From Marivita sp003149565 (GTDB taxonomy: Bacteria > Pseudomonadota > Alphaproteobacteria > Rhodobacterales > Rhodobacteraceae): a stretch of DNA of 64,000 nt. Positions 33,667 to 42,157 of the stretch are shown piece after piece. The stretch's first letter is position 1. The number at the start of each line of letters is the position of its first letter. The notes below the pieces were generated by a model, which had not been told where the DNA came from, searched no databases, and saw only the letters and a program-made list of their open reading frames with translations. The stretch is taken from the NCBI RefSeq assembly GCF_965216415.1, contig NZ_CBDCFU010000002.1; one strand, 5' to 3'. The translations under genes were made by a program, and so were the position numbers.

Positions 33667-34425
33667 TTAGTGTGACGGGTGCAGCGCGTCCTTGAGGTAC
33701 ACGCAGGTCAGGATCGTGAACACGTAGGCCTGAATGAAGGCCACGAGCACTTCCAGAGCATAGATTGCCGTGATGCCGAGGATCGACAGAGGCGCGACTG
33801 CAGTGATCGCGGCGAAGCCGGCGAACACTTTGAGAACCGCGTGACCGGCCATGATGTTACCCGCAAGACGGATGGAATGGCTCACAGGGCGCACGAAGTA
33901 CGAAATCAGTTCAATCACTGCGAGGATCGGGCGCAGCGCCAAAGGCGCGCTCGAGACCCAGAAGAGGCCAAGAAAGCCAGCGCCGTTCTTGATGAAGCCC
34001 AGCGCGGTCACGGCGATGAAAACACCAAAGCCCAGCACTGCCGTCACCGCAATATGCGACGTCGGCGAGAAGGATGTCGGGATCAGAGCAAGGAAGTTCG
34101 AGAAGACGATGAACATGAACAGCGTGAAGATGTACGGGAAATACTTGACCGCATCCTTGCCGGTCACGTCTTCGACCATCTTGTAGACAAAACCATAGGC
34201 CAGCTCGGCGATCGATTGCACCCGTGTCGGCACTGTCGCGCGCTTGGAGGTGCCCAGCACCATCAGCGCGATGACACAGGCGACTGCGAGCAGGAGCCAC
34301 AACGCCACATTGGTAAAGGTGAACATGCCCACTGCACCGTCGCCAAACAGCGGCTTGACGATGAACTGGTCCATTGGGTGGAAAACCAGTCCGCCTTCGC
34401 TCTGACCGTTAGCTTCCGTCGCCAT
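33667..34425 (-). CDS. atpB: ATP synthase F0 subunit a
   Basis: The 252-residue stator channel subunit. Membrane helices carry the key Arg in HSIRLAGNIMAGHAVLKVF, and the C-terminal helix reads EVLVAFIQAYVFTILTCVYL. The first part has VGMFTFTNVALWL. The start codon overlaps the end of atpI by 17 bp. Confidence 0.97.
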   Translation of the reverse strand: MATEANGQSEGGLVFHPMDQFIVKPLFGDGAVGMFTFTNVALWLLLAVACVIALMVLGTSKRATVPTRVQSIAELAYGFVYKMVEDVTGKDAVKYFPYIFTLFMFIVFSNFLALIPTSFSPTSHIAVTAVLGFGVFIAVTALGFIKNGAGFLGLFWVSSAPLALRPILAVIELISYFVRPVSHSIRLAGNIMAGHAVLKVFAGFAAITAVAPLSILGITAIYALEVLVAFIQAYVFTILTCVYLKDALHPSH

Positions 34426-34756
34426 GTCGATCCCTCTCGTTCTCTCCGGCCAGATCGGCCAGTTGTTTGACCTGCAACTCCTTGGCGGTGCGGATCATCA
34501 CATTCACCCCCGCCGCGAAGCCCAGCAATGTAAACAGCACCATCAACCACGGATCGGTCCCGAAGACCGCATCTAGCCCGTATCCGATGCCAAATCCGAT
34601 CCCAAGACCGGACACCATCTCGATCACCATGCGCCACGCTTGCTGCGCCTGGCTGTAGTGTTCCTCCTGGTGAGGCTTGTCTTCCTTGGCCCCCTTGGCC
34701 GCCGCAATCCGCGCTTCCAGCTCCTTCAGCCGTTGCTTTGGATCACTCTCAGACAT
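34409..34756 (-). CDS. atpI: ATP synthase accessory protein AtpI
   Basis: A 115-residue two-helix membrane protein at the head of the F0 operon. The ATG at 34756 (MSESDPKQRLKELEARI) has GGAG six bases upstream. The helices read MVSGLGIGFGIGYGLDAVFG and LMVLFTLLGFAAGVNVMI. AtpI proteins help assemble the c ring. The F1 operon is not in this window, which fits the split arrangement of alphaproteobacteria. Confidence 0.92.
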   Translation of the reverse strand: MSESDPKQRLKELEARIAAAKGAKEDKPHQEEHYSQAQQAWRMVIEMVSGLGIGFGIGYGLDAVFGTDPWLMVLFTLLGFAAGVNVMIRTAKELQVKQLADLAGENERDRHGDGS

Positions 34757-34854
34757 GCGCTCCATCCCAATTGGAACTTTGAGCATGTGCTACGGTGCAG
34801 CATGCCCTGAGTCAAGGCGCTGCTTCGCCCAGCTCGCCTGAGCTTAAACCATTG

Positions 34855-34868
34855 AAAATATATATTTT
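34855..34868. promoter_or_regulatory. AT-rich 14-bp palindrome in the atpI / ArsR divergent gap
   Basis: AAAATATATATTTT, the most AT-rich stretch nearby, sits about 100 bp upstream of atpI and 120 bp upstream of the ArsR gene. It could overlap a promoter or be an operator. No firm -35/-10 pair could be assigned. Confidence 0.3.
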
Positions 34869-34986
34869 AAGAGCGCCAAGAACCAAACAACCAAACGGTC
34901 GCAGCCGCAAGTTTCAGGTTTTCGGTCCGTTTGGCATATTCAACTTTTCGGTTGAGTTTTGGCGCGGTCTCCGTCTACTGCGCGTC

Positions 34987-35319
34987 ATGGCCCCAACACT
35001 CGACACTGTCTTCGCAGCTCTGGCAGACCCGACGCGCCGTCAGATCCTGACGATGCTGCTCGAAGATGACATGGCCGTCACCGACGTGGCCGAACCGTTC
35101 GAGATGTCGCTTGCCGCGATTTCCAAGCACCTGATGGCCCTGGCAGACGCGGGCCTGATCAGTCAGGAAAAACGCGGCCGCGTGAAATGGTGCAAGCTGG
35201 AAGCCGATGCACTGCGCGAAGCCAGCATCTGGATGCAAAGCTTCGGTCAGTTCGAAGCCATCAACCTCGATGCCTTCGAACGCTTTCTTGAAACCGAAAA
35301 CCTGACCTCAGACACCTGA
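34987..35319 (+). CDS. ArsR-family transcriptional regulator
   Basis: A 110-residue winged-helix repressor. The ATG at 34987 gives MAPTLDTVFAALADPTRRQI, the classic ArsR opening, and recognition helix MSLAAISKHLMALADAGLIS, followed by the wing EKRGRVKWCKL. No metal-binding cysteine motif (such as CVC) is visible in the alpha-3 helix, so it may respond to something other than metal. There is no obvious partner gene next to it. Confidence 0.88.
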   Translation: MAPTLDTVFAALADPTRRQILTMLLEDDMAVTDVAEPFEMSLAAISKHLMALADAGLISQEKRGRVKWCKLEADALREASIWMQSFGQFEAINLDAFERFLETENLTSDT

Positions 35320-35323
35320 CGCC

Positions 35324-35363
35324 CAAACGCGTCGACGCGTTTGAGCACTCCGTCGACGGAGTG
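35324..35363. repeat. Pair of unlike palindromes between convergent genes
   Basis: CAAACGCGTCGACGCGTTTG (35324-35343) and CACTCCGTCGACGGAGTG (35346-35363), both perfect, both centred on GTCGAC, with centres 21 bp apart. They separate the ArsR gene from the convergent M3 peptidase gene and may be a bidirectional terminator. No T tract is present. Confidence 0.85.
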
Positions 35364-35371
35364 TCCGCGCC

Positions 35372-37384
35372 TCACGCCGCCAGCCCGCGCCCCTTGAGCA
35401 ACGCCTCAACCCCAGGCATCCGTCCCCGGAACTGGGTATAGAGCACATCTGCCTCCTCGGACCCGCCGGCGGACAGGATGAACTGCTCCAGCTTTCGCGC
35501 CATTATCGGATCGAACGCGCCACCTGCTTCCTCGAACGCCTCGAACGCATCCGCATCCATAACCTCAGACCACATGTAGCTGTAATAGCCTGACGAATAC
35601 CCGTCCCCGGTAAACACATGTGCAAAATGCGGCGTGGCATGACGCATGACAATGGCCTCCGGCATCCCGATCTCCGCCAACACCTTGGCCTGCTCGGCCA
35701 TTGGATCGGCAGGAGGCTCGCCCTCGTGGAACGCCAGATCCACCAACGCCGAGGCCACGTATTCCACCGTCTGGAAGCCCATGTCATAGGTCGCCGCCGC
35801 CAGCACCTTGTCCAGCATCTCCTGCGGCATCGCCTCGCCGGTCTCTGCGTGGGTCGCGAATTCCTGAAGCACCGCCGGCACTTCCAGCCAATGCTCGTAC
35901 AACTGGCTTGGCAACTCGACAAAGTCCCGCGCCACCGACGTGCCCGAGATCATGTCATAGGTCACATCCGACAGCATTTGGTGCAGCGCATGCCCGAATT
36001 CGTGGAACAGCGTCCGCGCGTCATCATACGACAGCAGCGCCGGGTCACCCTTGGCGAAGTTGCAGATATTCACGACGATCGGCGCCTGCACATCCGGGAA
36101 CTTGCGCTGCGACCGCATCGCCGAGCACCATGCACCCGACCGCTTCGACGCCCGCGCGAAGTAATCCCCGATGAACACCGCCACATGCTTCCCGTTCCGC
36201 GTTACCTCCCAAGCCCGTGCATCCGGGTGGTAGAGCGCCACATCCAAAGGCCGGAACTCCAGCCCGAACAGCCGATTGGCACAGGCAAAGGACGCTTGAA
36301 TCATGTTTTCCAATTGGAAATAGGGCTTCAACTCCGCCTCGTTCAGCGCAAATTCCTCACGTCGCCGCGCCTCGGAATAATACCGCCAATCCCACGCCTG
36401 CAATGGCCCGTTCACACCATCGGCCACCATCCTGTCTTCCAGCAGCGCAGCATCCGCCAAAGCCCGCGCCTTCGCAGGCTCCCACACATCCATCAACAAA
36501 TCGCGAACAGCCTCAGGCGTTTTCGCCATCTCGGTCTCAAGCTTGTAGGACGCGAAATCGTCATACCCAAGCAACTTCGCCCGCTCGGCCCGCAACTTCA
36601 AAATTTCCGCTGCAACCCCACGGTTGTCCGTCTTGCCGCCATTCTCGCCGCGCGCCACCCAGGCGCGCCAGGCCTCTTCCCGCAACGACCGATTGGGGCA
36701 GAACTGCAAGAACGGCACGATCACCGACCGCGACAGCGTCAATACAGGACCATCCGCACCCCGCTCCTTGCCTGCCGCGCGCACCGCGCTCACCACAAAC
36801 GCAGGCAATCCCTCCAACTCATCCTCGGACAAGGCCCGCTGCCAGTCGCGCTCATCCGCCAGAAGGTTCTGCCCGAACTGCGTGCCCAAGGTCGCCAAAC
36901 GCCCCTTGATCTCCTTCATCCGTGCCGCGGCATCCCCGGTCAGCGCAGCACCCGCCCGCACGAAGCCCCGATGGGTCAGCATCAGCACACGCGCCTGCTC
37001 TGGCGTCAGGTCCAGCGCATCCCGCGCCAGCCACACCTGTTCAATCCGCGCAAACAGCGCCTGATTGCCATAGATTGCCGCTGAATGCGCGGCCAGTTTG
37101 GGCGAAAACTCACGCATGATCTCTTCGCGCATGTCGGTGCTGTCGGCGCCGGCCAGATTGTAAAACACACCCAATACCCGGTCCAACGCCGCGCCGGTCC
37201 GCATCAGACCTTCAATCGTGTTCTCGAAGGTCGGCGGCTCCGGATTGGTCGCCACCGCCTCGACCTCCACCAGCTCTTCCGCCATCGCAGCCTCGATCGC
37301 GGGCGCGAAATGCGCGTCGTCGATCCGTTCAAAAGGCGGCAGGCCGAACTCTGTGTCCCAGGTCTCAAGTAACGGGTTGGTCAT
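35372..37384 (-). CDS. M3-family metallopeptidase (peptidyl-dipeptidase / oligopeptidase A type)
   Basis: A 670-residue cytosolic zinc peptidase. The zinc site HEFGHALHQML matches HExxH, with a downstream Glu. The N-terminus MTNPLLETWDTEFGLPPFER and the C-terminal GVEALLKGRGL ending are typical of Dcp/OpdA proteins, which degrade short peptides. AGGAG lies upstream of the ATG at 37384. Length fits the family. Confidence 0.92.
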   Translation of the reverse strand: MTNPLLETWDTEFGLPPFERIDDAHFAPAIEAAMAEELVEVEAVATNPEPPTFENTIEGLMRTGAALDRVLGVFYNLAGADSTDMREEIMREFSPKLAAHSAAIYGNQALFARIEQVWLARDALDLTPEQARVLMLTHRGFVRAGAALTGDAAARMKEIKGRLATLGTQFGQNLLADERDWQRALSEDELEGLPAFVVSAVRAAGKERGADGPVLTLSRSVIVPFLQFCPNRSLREEAWRAWVARGENGGKTDNRGVAAEILKLRAERAKLLGYDDFASYKLETEMAKTPEAVRDLLMDVWEPAKARALADAALLEDRMVADGVNGPLQAWDWRYYSEARRREEFALNEAELKPYFQLENMIQASFACANRLFGLEFRPLDVALYHPDARAWEVTRNGKHVAVFIGDYFARASKRSGAWCSAMRSQRKFPDVQAPIVVNICNFAKGDPALLSYDDARTLFHEFGHALHQMLSDVTYDMISGTSVARDFVELPSQLYEHWLEVPAVLQEFATHAETGEAMPQEMLDKVLAAATYDMGFQTVEYVASALVDLAFHEGEPPADPMAEQAKVLAEIGMPEAIVMRHATPHFAHVFTGDGYSSGYYSYMWSEVMDADAFEAFEEAGGAFDPIMARKLEQFILSAGGSEEADVLYTQFRGRMPGVEALLKGRGLAA

Positions 37385-37465
37385 TGAAGGCTCCTATTCG
37401 GTTTCCACAAAACCTAGGGCCAGCCGACGCCGACAACAATGGGCCACGCACAGGGAAAGCGGTGT

Positions 37466-38535
37466 TCAGTGGGCAGCAGCGGCCTTTGCACCAGGGCCGC
37501 AGATCGGGCAATCGCCCCGCGATTTCAACCCGATTTTCCGCGTCTCGCCCCAAAGCGCGTCGTAGATCAGCATCTCGCCCGTCAACGCCTGCCCCGCCCC
37601 GGTGATCAGCTTGATCGCCTCAACCGCCATCATCGACCCGATCACCCCAGGCAACGGCCCGATCACGCCAGCCTCGGCACAAGACGGCGCCAGCCCCGCC
37701 GCAGGGGCTTCGGGGAAAATGCACTGGTAACAGGGCGTACCCGACGCTGGATCAAAGACCGAGATCTGCCCTTCCCATTGCGACAGCGCGCCCGAAATCA
37801 ACGGCTTGCCCATGGCAACCGCCGCACGGTTCGCCAGATAGCGGGTGTCGAAATTGTCCGTACCGTCCAGAACCAGATCATACTCCGCCACCAGCTTTTC
37901 GGCCACATCCTCTGTCAGCCGCCGGTGATAAGGTCGCACCTCGACATGCGGGTTCTGTGCCAGCATCGCGGCCTGCGCGGAAAACACCTTTGGCATGCCG
38001 ATGTCCTGATCCCGGTGGATCACCTGCCGTTGCAAATTGGCGTTCTCGACCACATCATCGTCGATCACCCCGATGGTGCCCACGCCCGCCGCTGCCAGGT
38101 ATTGCAACGCAGGCGCGCCCAATCCTCCGGCCCCAATCACAAGTACCTTAGCATCGCGCAGCGCCTTCTGTCCCGCCCGCCGATCTCGCGCAGCACGATA
38201 TGACGGGCATAGCGCTCCAACTCCGAGGCCGAGAAACTGGCAGACCGCTTCACCGGCACTGCCTCCCCTTGTTCCTTGACCAGTGCGCGGGTCTTCAACC
38301 CTTTGACGACCCGCCCGTAAAGAACCGCAATCGCCGCAAACACACCCAGAAGAATCCACAGCGCCGCACTCTCGCCTGTCGCCATGCGCAACGGATGGCC
38401 CACCGGCAACGCGATCTGGATGAATAGCACGCCCACATAAAGCAGTCCGATCATGTAGAGCCGCGCCGTCCGTGGCATCTTCATCAGCGCGCCCAGACCC
38501 CAAAGGGCCGCTGCCATGGCGAAGACGACAATCAT
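37466..38535 (-). pseudogene. MoeB/ThiF/HesA-family adenylyltransferase with N-terminal membrane segments, frameshifted
   Basis: The N-terminal part (from ATG at 38535, MIVVFAMAAALWGLGALMKM) has two or three membrane segments and reads on to ELERYARHIVLREIGG. The frame then breaks near 38171-38180, and continues in the next frame as QKALRDAKVLVIGAGGLGAP (ATP-binding Gly loop), DDDVVENANLQRQ, LDGTDNFDTRYLAN and a CPICG zinc motif. One missing C or G in a GGGC-GGG run would explain it (expected G-P-G-Q). The family adenylates the C-terminus of small sulfur-carrier proteins. It could be a real mutation or a sequencing error. Start overlaps the dut stop by four bases. Confidence 0.85.
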
Positions 38536-38990
38536 TCCGACACCCCGGTCGATCCAAACCCACCAGCACCCCGCGCCGTGTCGTCGAGGGTCTCCACCAA
38601 ATCGAACTCCGCGCGCAGCACCGGGGCGACGATCATCTGCGCAATCCGGTCACCATGCAAAATCTCGAACGCTTCGTGTCCGGCATTCATCACGATCACC
38701 CCCAAAGGCCCCCGATAATCACTGTCGATCGTCCCCGGCGTATTCGGCAATGTGATCCCGTGCTTCAAGGCAAGCCCCGAACGCGGCCTGATCTGCACCT
38801 CATACCCCTCTGGGATCGCCATGCGCAGTCCTGTCGGCACCAGCGCCCGCGCGCCCGGTTCCAGCATGACAGACCCGCGATCAGGGAAATTCGCCCGCAA
38901 ATCCGCCCCCGCCGCACCGGCACTGGCATAGACCGGCAGCCCCAAAGACTTGTCCGCCTCGTCTTCCCAAGTCAGCCTGATCGCAACCAC
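38532..38990 (-). CDS. dut: Deoxyuridine 5'-triphosphate nucleotidohydrolase
   Basis: Hydrolyses dUTP to dUMP, keeping uracil out of DNA. A GTG at 38990 (VVAIRLTWEDEADKSLGLPV) is preferred because GAAGAAGGG lies upstream at good spacing and the length (152) then fits; an upstream ATG at 39032 is in frame. Motifs: SAGAAGADLRAN, IRPRSGLALKHGITLPN, GTIDSDYRG, GDRIAQMIVAPV and the C-terminal GAGGFGSTG. Confidence 0.95.
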   Translation of the reverse strand: MVAIRLTWEDEADKSLGLPVYASAGAAGADLRANFPDRGSVMLEPGARALVPTGLRMAIPEGYEVQIRPRSGLALKHGITLPNTPGTIDSDYRGPLGVIVMNAGHEAFEILHGDRIAQMIVAPVLRAEFDLVETLDDTARGAGGFGSTGVSE

Positions 38991-38996
38991 GCCTTG

Positions 38997-39024
38997 CCCT
39001 TCTTCTTTTTCCAAATATGCAAAA
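38997..39024 (-). repeat. Recurrent leader element, copy 2
   Basis: Read on the minus strand: TTTTGCATATTTGG followed by AAAAAGAAGAAGGG, just before the dut GTG start. It matches the element upstream of the amidohydrolase at 11548-11575. Confidence 0.5.
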
Positions 39025-39040
39025 TGGCCCAACCGCGCCG

Positions 39041-40234
39041 TCAGACCAGCGCGTCGGCAATCCGTGCAGCCAATTGCCGCGCCACCGCATCCTTGCCCAT
39101 GCGCGGCCAGGCCTCGGCCCCAGCGTCCGAGATCAGAGTCACCGCGTTCTCGGTCCCACCCATGATGCCCGTCGCTGGCGACACGTCATTTGCCACGATC
39201 CAGTCACAACCCTTCCGCGCCCGCTTGTTGGTGGCATTCTCGATCACGTCATTGGTCTCGGCCGCAAAGCCAACCACAAGGCCCGGACGCCCCTCCGACA
39301 TCTGAGACACTTCGGCCAGAATGTCCGGGTTCTCCTCGAACGCCAGTGTCGGCAGTGCGCCCTCCACCTTCTTGATCTTGCTCTCCGATGCGCCAACCAC
39401 GCGCCAGTCGGCGACCGCTGCTGCAAACACCGCCGCATCGGCGGGCAAGGCCGCGAGCACACCCGCCCGCATCTCGCGCGCGGTTTCCACACGTACCACT
39501 TCAACGCCATCCGGCGGTGGTACATCCGCCGGGCCCGTGACAAAGACCACCTCCGCCCCCAAGGCTCGCAGCGCCGCCGCAATCGCCGTGCCCTGCGCCC
39601 CTGACGACCGGTTCGCGATATAGCGCACCGGATCAATCGGCTCATGCGTCGGCCCGGATGTCACAACGATCCGCTTGCCCCGCAACGGCCCATCCGCCAG
39701 CGCGCCCACCACGGCGTCGACAATCTCCAACGGTTCGGCCATGCGCCCGGGCCCATATTCGCCGCAGGCCATGTCGCCCTCATTCGGCCCAACAACGGAA
39801 ACCCTGTCGCCCTTCAAGACCGAAAGATTGCGCTGCGTCGCGGGATGCTCCCACATCCGCACATTCATCGCGGGAGCGATCATCACCGGCGTATCCGTCG
39901 CCAAAAGCAACGTCGTCGCCAGATCGCCTGCCATCCCTTGCGCCATTTTCGCCATCAGATCCGCTGTCGCCGGGGCCACCAGCACCAGATCGGCCACGCG
40001 GGACAATTGGATATGCCCCATTTCGGCCTCGTCCGTCAGATCGAACAGATCAGTATAAACCTTTTCCCCCGCCAGCGCCGAGACCGACAAAGGCGTGACA
40101 AATTCTGCCGCCGCCCGCGTCATGACCGGCGTCACCGCCGCACCGCGTTCGCGCAACCGGCGGATCAGGTCGAGGCACTTATACGCCGCGATCCCGCCGC
40201 CGATGATCAGAAGGATACGTTTGCCGCTCAACAT
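39041..40234 (-). CDS. coaBC: Bifunctional phosphopantothenoylcysteine decarboxylase / phosphopantothenate-cysteine ligase
   Basis: Two consecutive steps of coenzyme A synthesis. The ATG at 40234 (MLSGKRILLIIGGGIAAYKC) is chosen. The N-terminal CoaC flavoprotein domain has IAPAMNVRMWEHPATQ and the C-terminal substrate loop CGEYGPGRMAEP. The CoaB domain has VTSGPTHEPIDPVRYIANRS, AAVADWRV and a KIKK segment. The 397-residue length fits. Neighbours dut and the moeB-like gene are usual. Confidence 0.96.
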   Translation of the reverse strand: MLSGKRILLIIGGGIAAYKCLDLIRRLRERGAAVTPVMTRAAAEFVTPLSVSALAGEKVYTDLFDLTDEAEMGHIQLSRVADLVLVAPATADLMAKMAQGMAGDLATTLLLATDTPVMIAPAMNVRMWEHPATQRNLSVLKGDRVSVVGPNEGDMACGEYGPGRMAEPLEIVDAVVGALADGPLRGKRIVVTSGPTHEPIDPVRYIANRSSGAQGTAIAAALRALGAEVVFVTGPADVPPPDGVEVVRVETAREMRAGVLAALPADAAVFAAAVADWRVVGASESKIKKVEGALPTLAFEENPDILAEVSQMSEGRPGLVVGFAAETNDVIENATNKRARKGCDWIVANDVSPATGIMGGTENAVTLISDAGAEAWPRMGKDAVARQLAARIADALV

Positions 40235-40292
40235 AAGGCACAGTCCTGACAGGGTCCCGCACCTTGTTACGGGGCCGCCGGGCAAAACTCAA

Positions 40293-41075
40293 TCAGCGGA
40301 ACGCGGCGCAGGGATCTCCCCGATCCACCTCTGGCGCAGTTTCCACCACGTCGAACAAACCCTGGGGCAGCACATCATCCTCGCCCTGTCCCAATGACGC
40401 AATCCGCAAATCAGGCGCCGCTGCCATGAGATAGACCGGCGCACCCCAATCCTTGCGCGCATGTCCGTTGCCGGTGATCACCACCACAGGCCCGCCATGC
40501 GCTTCGAAAGCCTGTACCGCGGAATAGGCCAGCTCGGCATCCCGCAGCCGTTGAATGTCCACCATCACCGGCAGCATCTCTGCGGGCATCGCATCGCAAT
40601 GCGCCGCCAGTTGCAAGGCCTCGCGCTGCGCCTGCTGCTCCTCTGGCAGAACAGCCGTCAGCCCATAGGCCGCCGCATCACCGCGAAACGCCGATGCCAT
40701 CCCTTCGGCCATAGCGGCACGCGCCACGTCACGAGGCACCGCCGCGCCGAAATAAGCAGCCTCGGGTGCCGCCGCGAAGATCGGATAGTACATTGAGAAA
40801 TCCGGCCATCCGCTCTCGTTCCAGCCCAAAGCGGCTTCCAACGCTCCCGCGTCCGTCACCAAATCCGGCGTCACCAAATCCGCCTGCGCCTGCGTCAACA
40901 TCTCGAAGACCAGAGCAGTCGGCTGCACCTCAGCCACCAGTTCGGCCTGGCGCAGATGATGCGCCGGGTTGTCATGCAACTCCCCCAGAAACACCACATC
41001 CGCGCCATCAAAAACGCCCCCAGCGACCAGAGCCGTGGGGGCGCACATTAGAGTAGTAATCAACGCATACTTCAT
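40293..41075 (-). CDS. ChaN-family (heme-binding-type) exported protein
   Basis: A 260-residue protein with a short signal peptide (MKYALITTLMCAPTALVAGG). FDGADVVFLGELHDNPAHH is the signature of the ChaN/TIKI-like family; the His pair and the later ITGNGHARKDWG also fit. ChaN homologues bind heme and are often lipoproteins; a lipobox is not evident here. The start overlaps the rpoH stop by four bases (ATGA), so it is co-expressed with rpoH. Confidence 0.82.
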   Translation of the reverse strand: MKYALITTLMCAPTALVAGGVFDGADVVFLGELHDNPAHHLRQAELVAEVQPTALVFEMLTQAQADLVTPDLVTDAGALEAALGWNESGWPDFSMYYPIFAAAPEAAYFGAAVPRDVARAAMAEGMASAFRGDAAAYGLTAVLPEEQQAQREALQLAAHCDAMPAEMLPVMVDIQRLRDAELAYSAVQAFEAHGGPVVVITGNGHARKDWGAPVYLMAAAPDLRIASLGQGEDDVLPQGLFDVVETAPEVDRGDPCAAFR

Positions 41076-41950
41076 GAAAGGAAGTGATGCACCTCAGGGC
41101 TTTGGGCTTCAAGCGACTTCCGGATTTTGGCAAAGGCCGCCGCCTCAAGCTGGCGCACCCGCTCCTTGGACAAGCCAAGCTCATTGCCAAGGCTCTCCAG
41201 CGTCCGCGCGTCTTCCCGCAACTTGCGCTCACGCACAATGAACCGCTCACGTTCATTCAGCTGGTTCATCGCCATCATCAGCCACTGGCGCAGCTGTGCG
41301 AGGTCCAGATCCTCTTCGACCCGCTCATCCGCCTGCGCACTGTCATCTTCGAGCGCATCAATCCACTCGCGGCCTTCGTCCTCGGTCGATTGCGTCGCGT
41401 TCAATGAATAGTCGGACCCGGACAACCGGCCCTCCATCATCTCCACGTCGTGCAACGGCACACCGATCTCTTCCGAAATCATGCGACGCAATTCGTGCCC
41501 TTCAAGCACCTTGCCTTCAGCCGCTGCTTCGCGCTCCAGTCGCGCCTGAACCCGGCGCATGTTGAAAAACAGCGATTTCTGCGAAGAGGTCGATCCGGTC
41601 CGCACAATGGACCAGTTGCGCATCACATAATCCTGAATTGATGCCTTGATCCACCAAACAGCATAAGTCGAAAAGCGCACACCACGATCAGGGTCAAACT
41701 TGTCCGCCGCCTTCATCAGCCCAAGCCCGGCTTCCTGAATGAGATCGTTCATCGGCGCACCATAGCGCTTGAACTTCGACGCCATCGAGATCGCCAGCCG
41801 CATGTACGCTGTGATCAAACGATGAAGCGCAACCTCGTCGCGTTCATCGCGCCATGCATAAGCCAGCTTGAGTTCCGTCTCCGCGTCCAGCAATTCTGCT
41901 TTCATCGCACGGCGAGACAGGGTTTGGTCGTTAAACGAGTCCAGTGCCAT
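41072..41950 (-). CDS. rpoH: Alternative sigma factor of the RpoH (sigma-32) family
   Basis: A 292-residue heat-shock or oxidative-stress sigma factor. Region 2 reads RLAISMASKFKRYGAPMNDLIQ..., continuing to VRFSTYAVWWIKASIQDYVM; the RpoH box is QKSLFFNMRR, and region 4 ends LGNELGLSKERVRQLEAAAF. The opening MALDSFNDQTLSRRAMKAEL resembles RpoHII of Rhodobacter by memory. An RpoE-like promoter lies upstream, which fits RpoHII, a target of RpoE during singlet-oxygen stress. Confidence 0.93.
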   Translation of the reverse strand: MALDSFNDQTLSRRAMKAELLDAETELKLAYAWRDERDEVALHRLITAYMRLAISMASKFKRYGAPMNDLIQEAGLGLMKAADKFDPDRGVRFSTYAVWWIKASIQDYVMRNWSIVRTGSTSSQKSLFFNMRRVQARLEREAAAEGKVLEGHELRRMISEEIGVPLHDVEMMEGRLSGSDYSLNATQSTEDEGREWIDALEDDSAQADERVEEDLDLAQLRQWLMMAMNQLNERERFIVRERKLREDARTLESLGNELGLSKERVRQLEAAAFAKIRKSLEAQSPEVHHFLS

Positions 41951-41978
41951 AAGTGCCCCCTGATCTTATCTCTTGTAT

Positions 41979-42008
41979 CGTTTACGAGCGCTTCCCGCGC
42001 ATGGATCA
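41979..42008 (-). promoter_or_regulatory. RpoE (ECF, ChrR-linked type) promoter upstream of rpoH
   Basis: On the minus strand TGATCC (42008-42003), an 18-base spacer, then TAAAC (41984-41980). The Rhodobacter RpoE consensus as I know it is TGATCC-N18-TAAGA. The start codon of rpoH is about 30 bases downstream of the -10. Confidence 0.7.
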
Positions 42009-42157
42009 AAGATTCATGAAAAAAAGTTTCAACAATCTCCCAACGCCCTTGCACGTTATTCGTTCCGGTGATGGGCAGGCGCACAATTCGAAATTGGGCA
42101 GATTGAATCCAAGTCAGTAAAGATACAGGAAACACAGGTAATCGGAGCGAACCCTGC

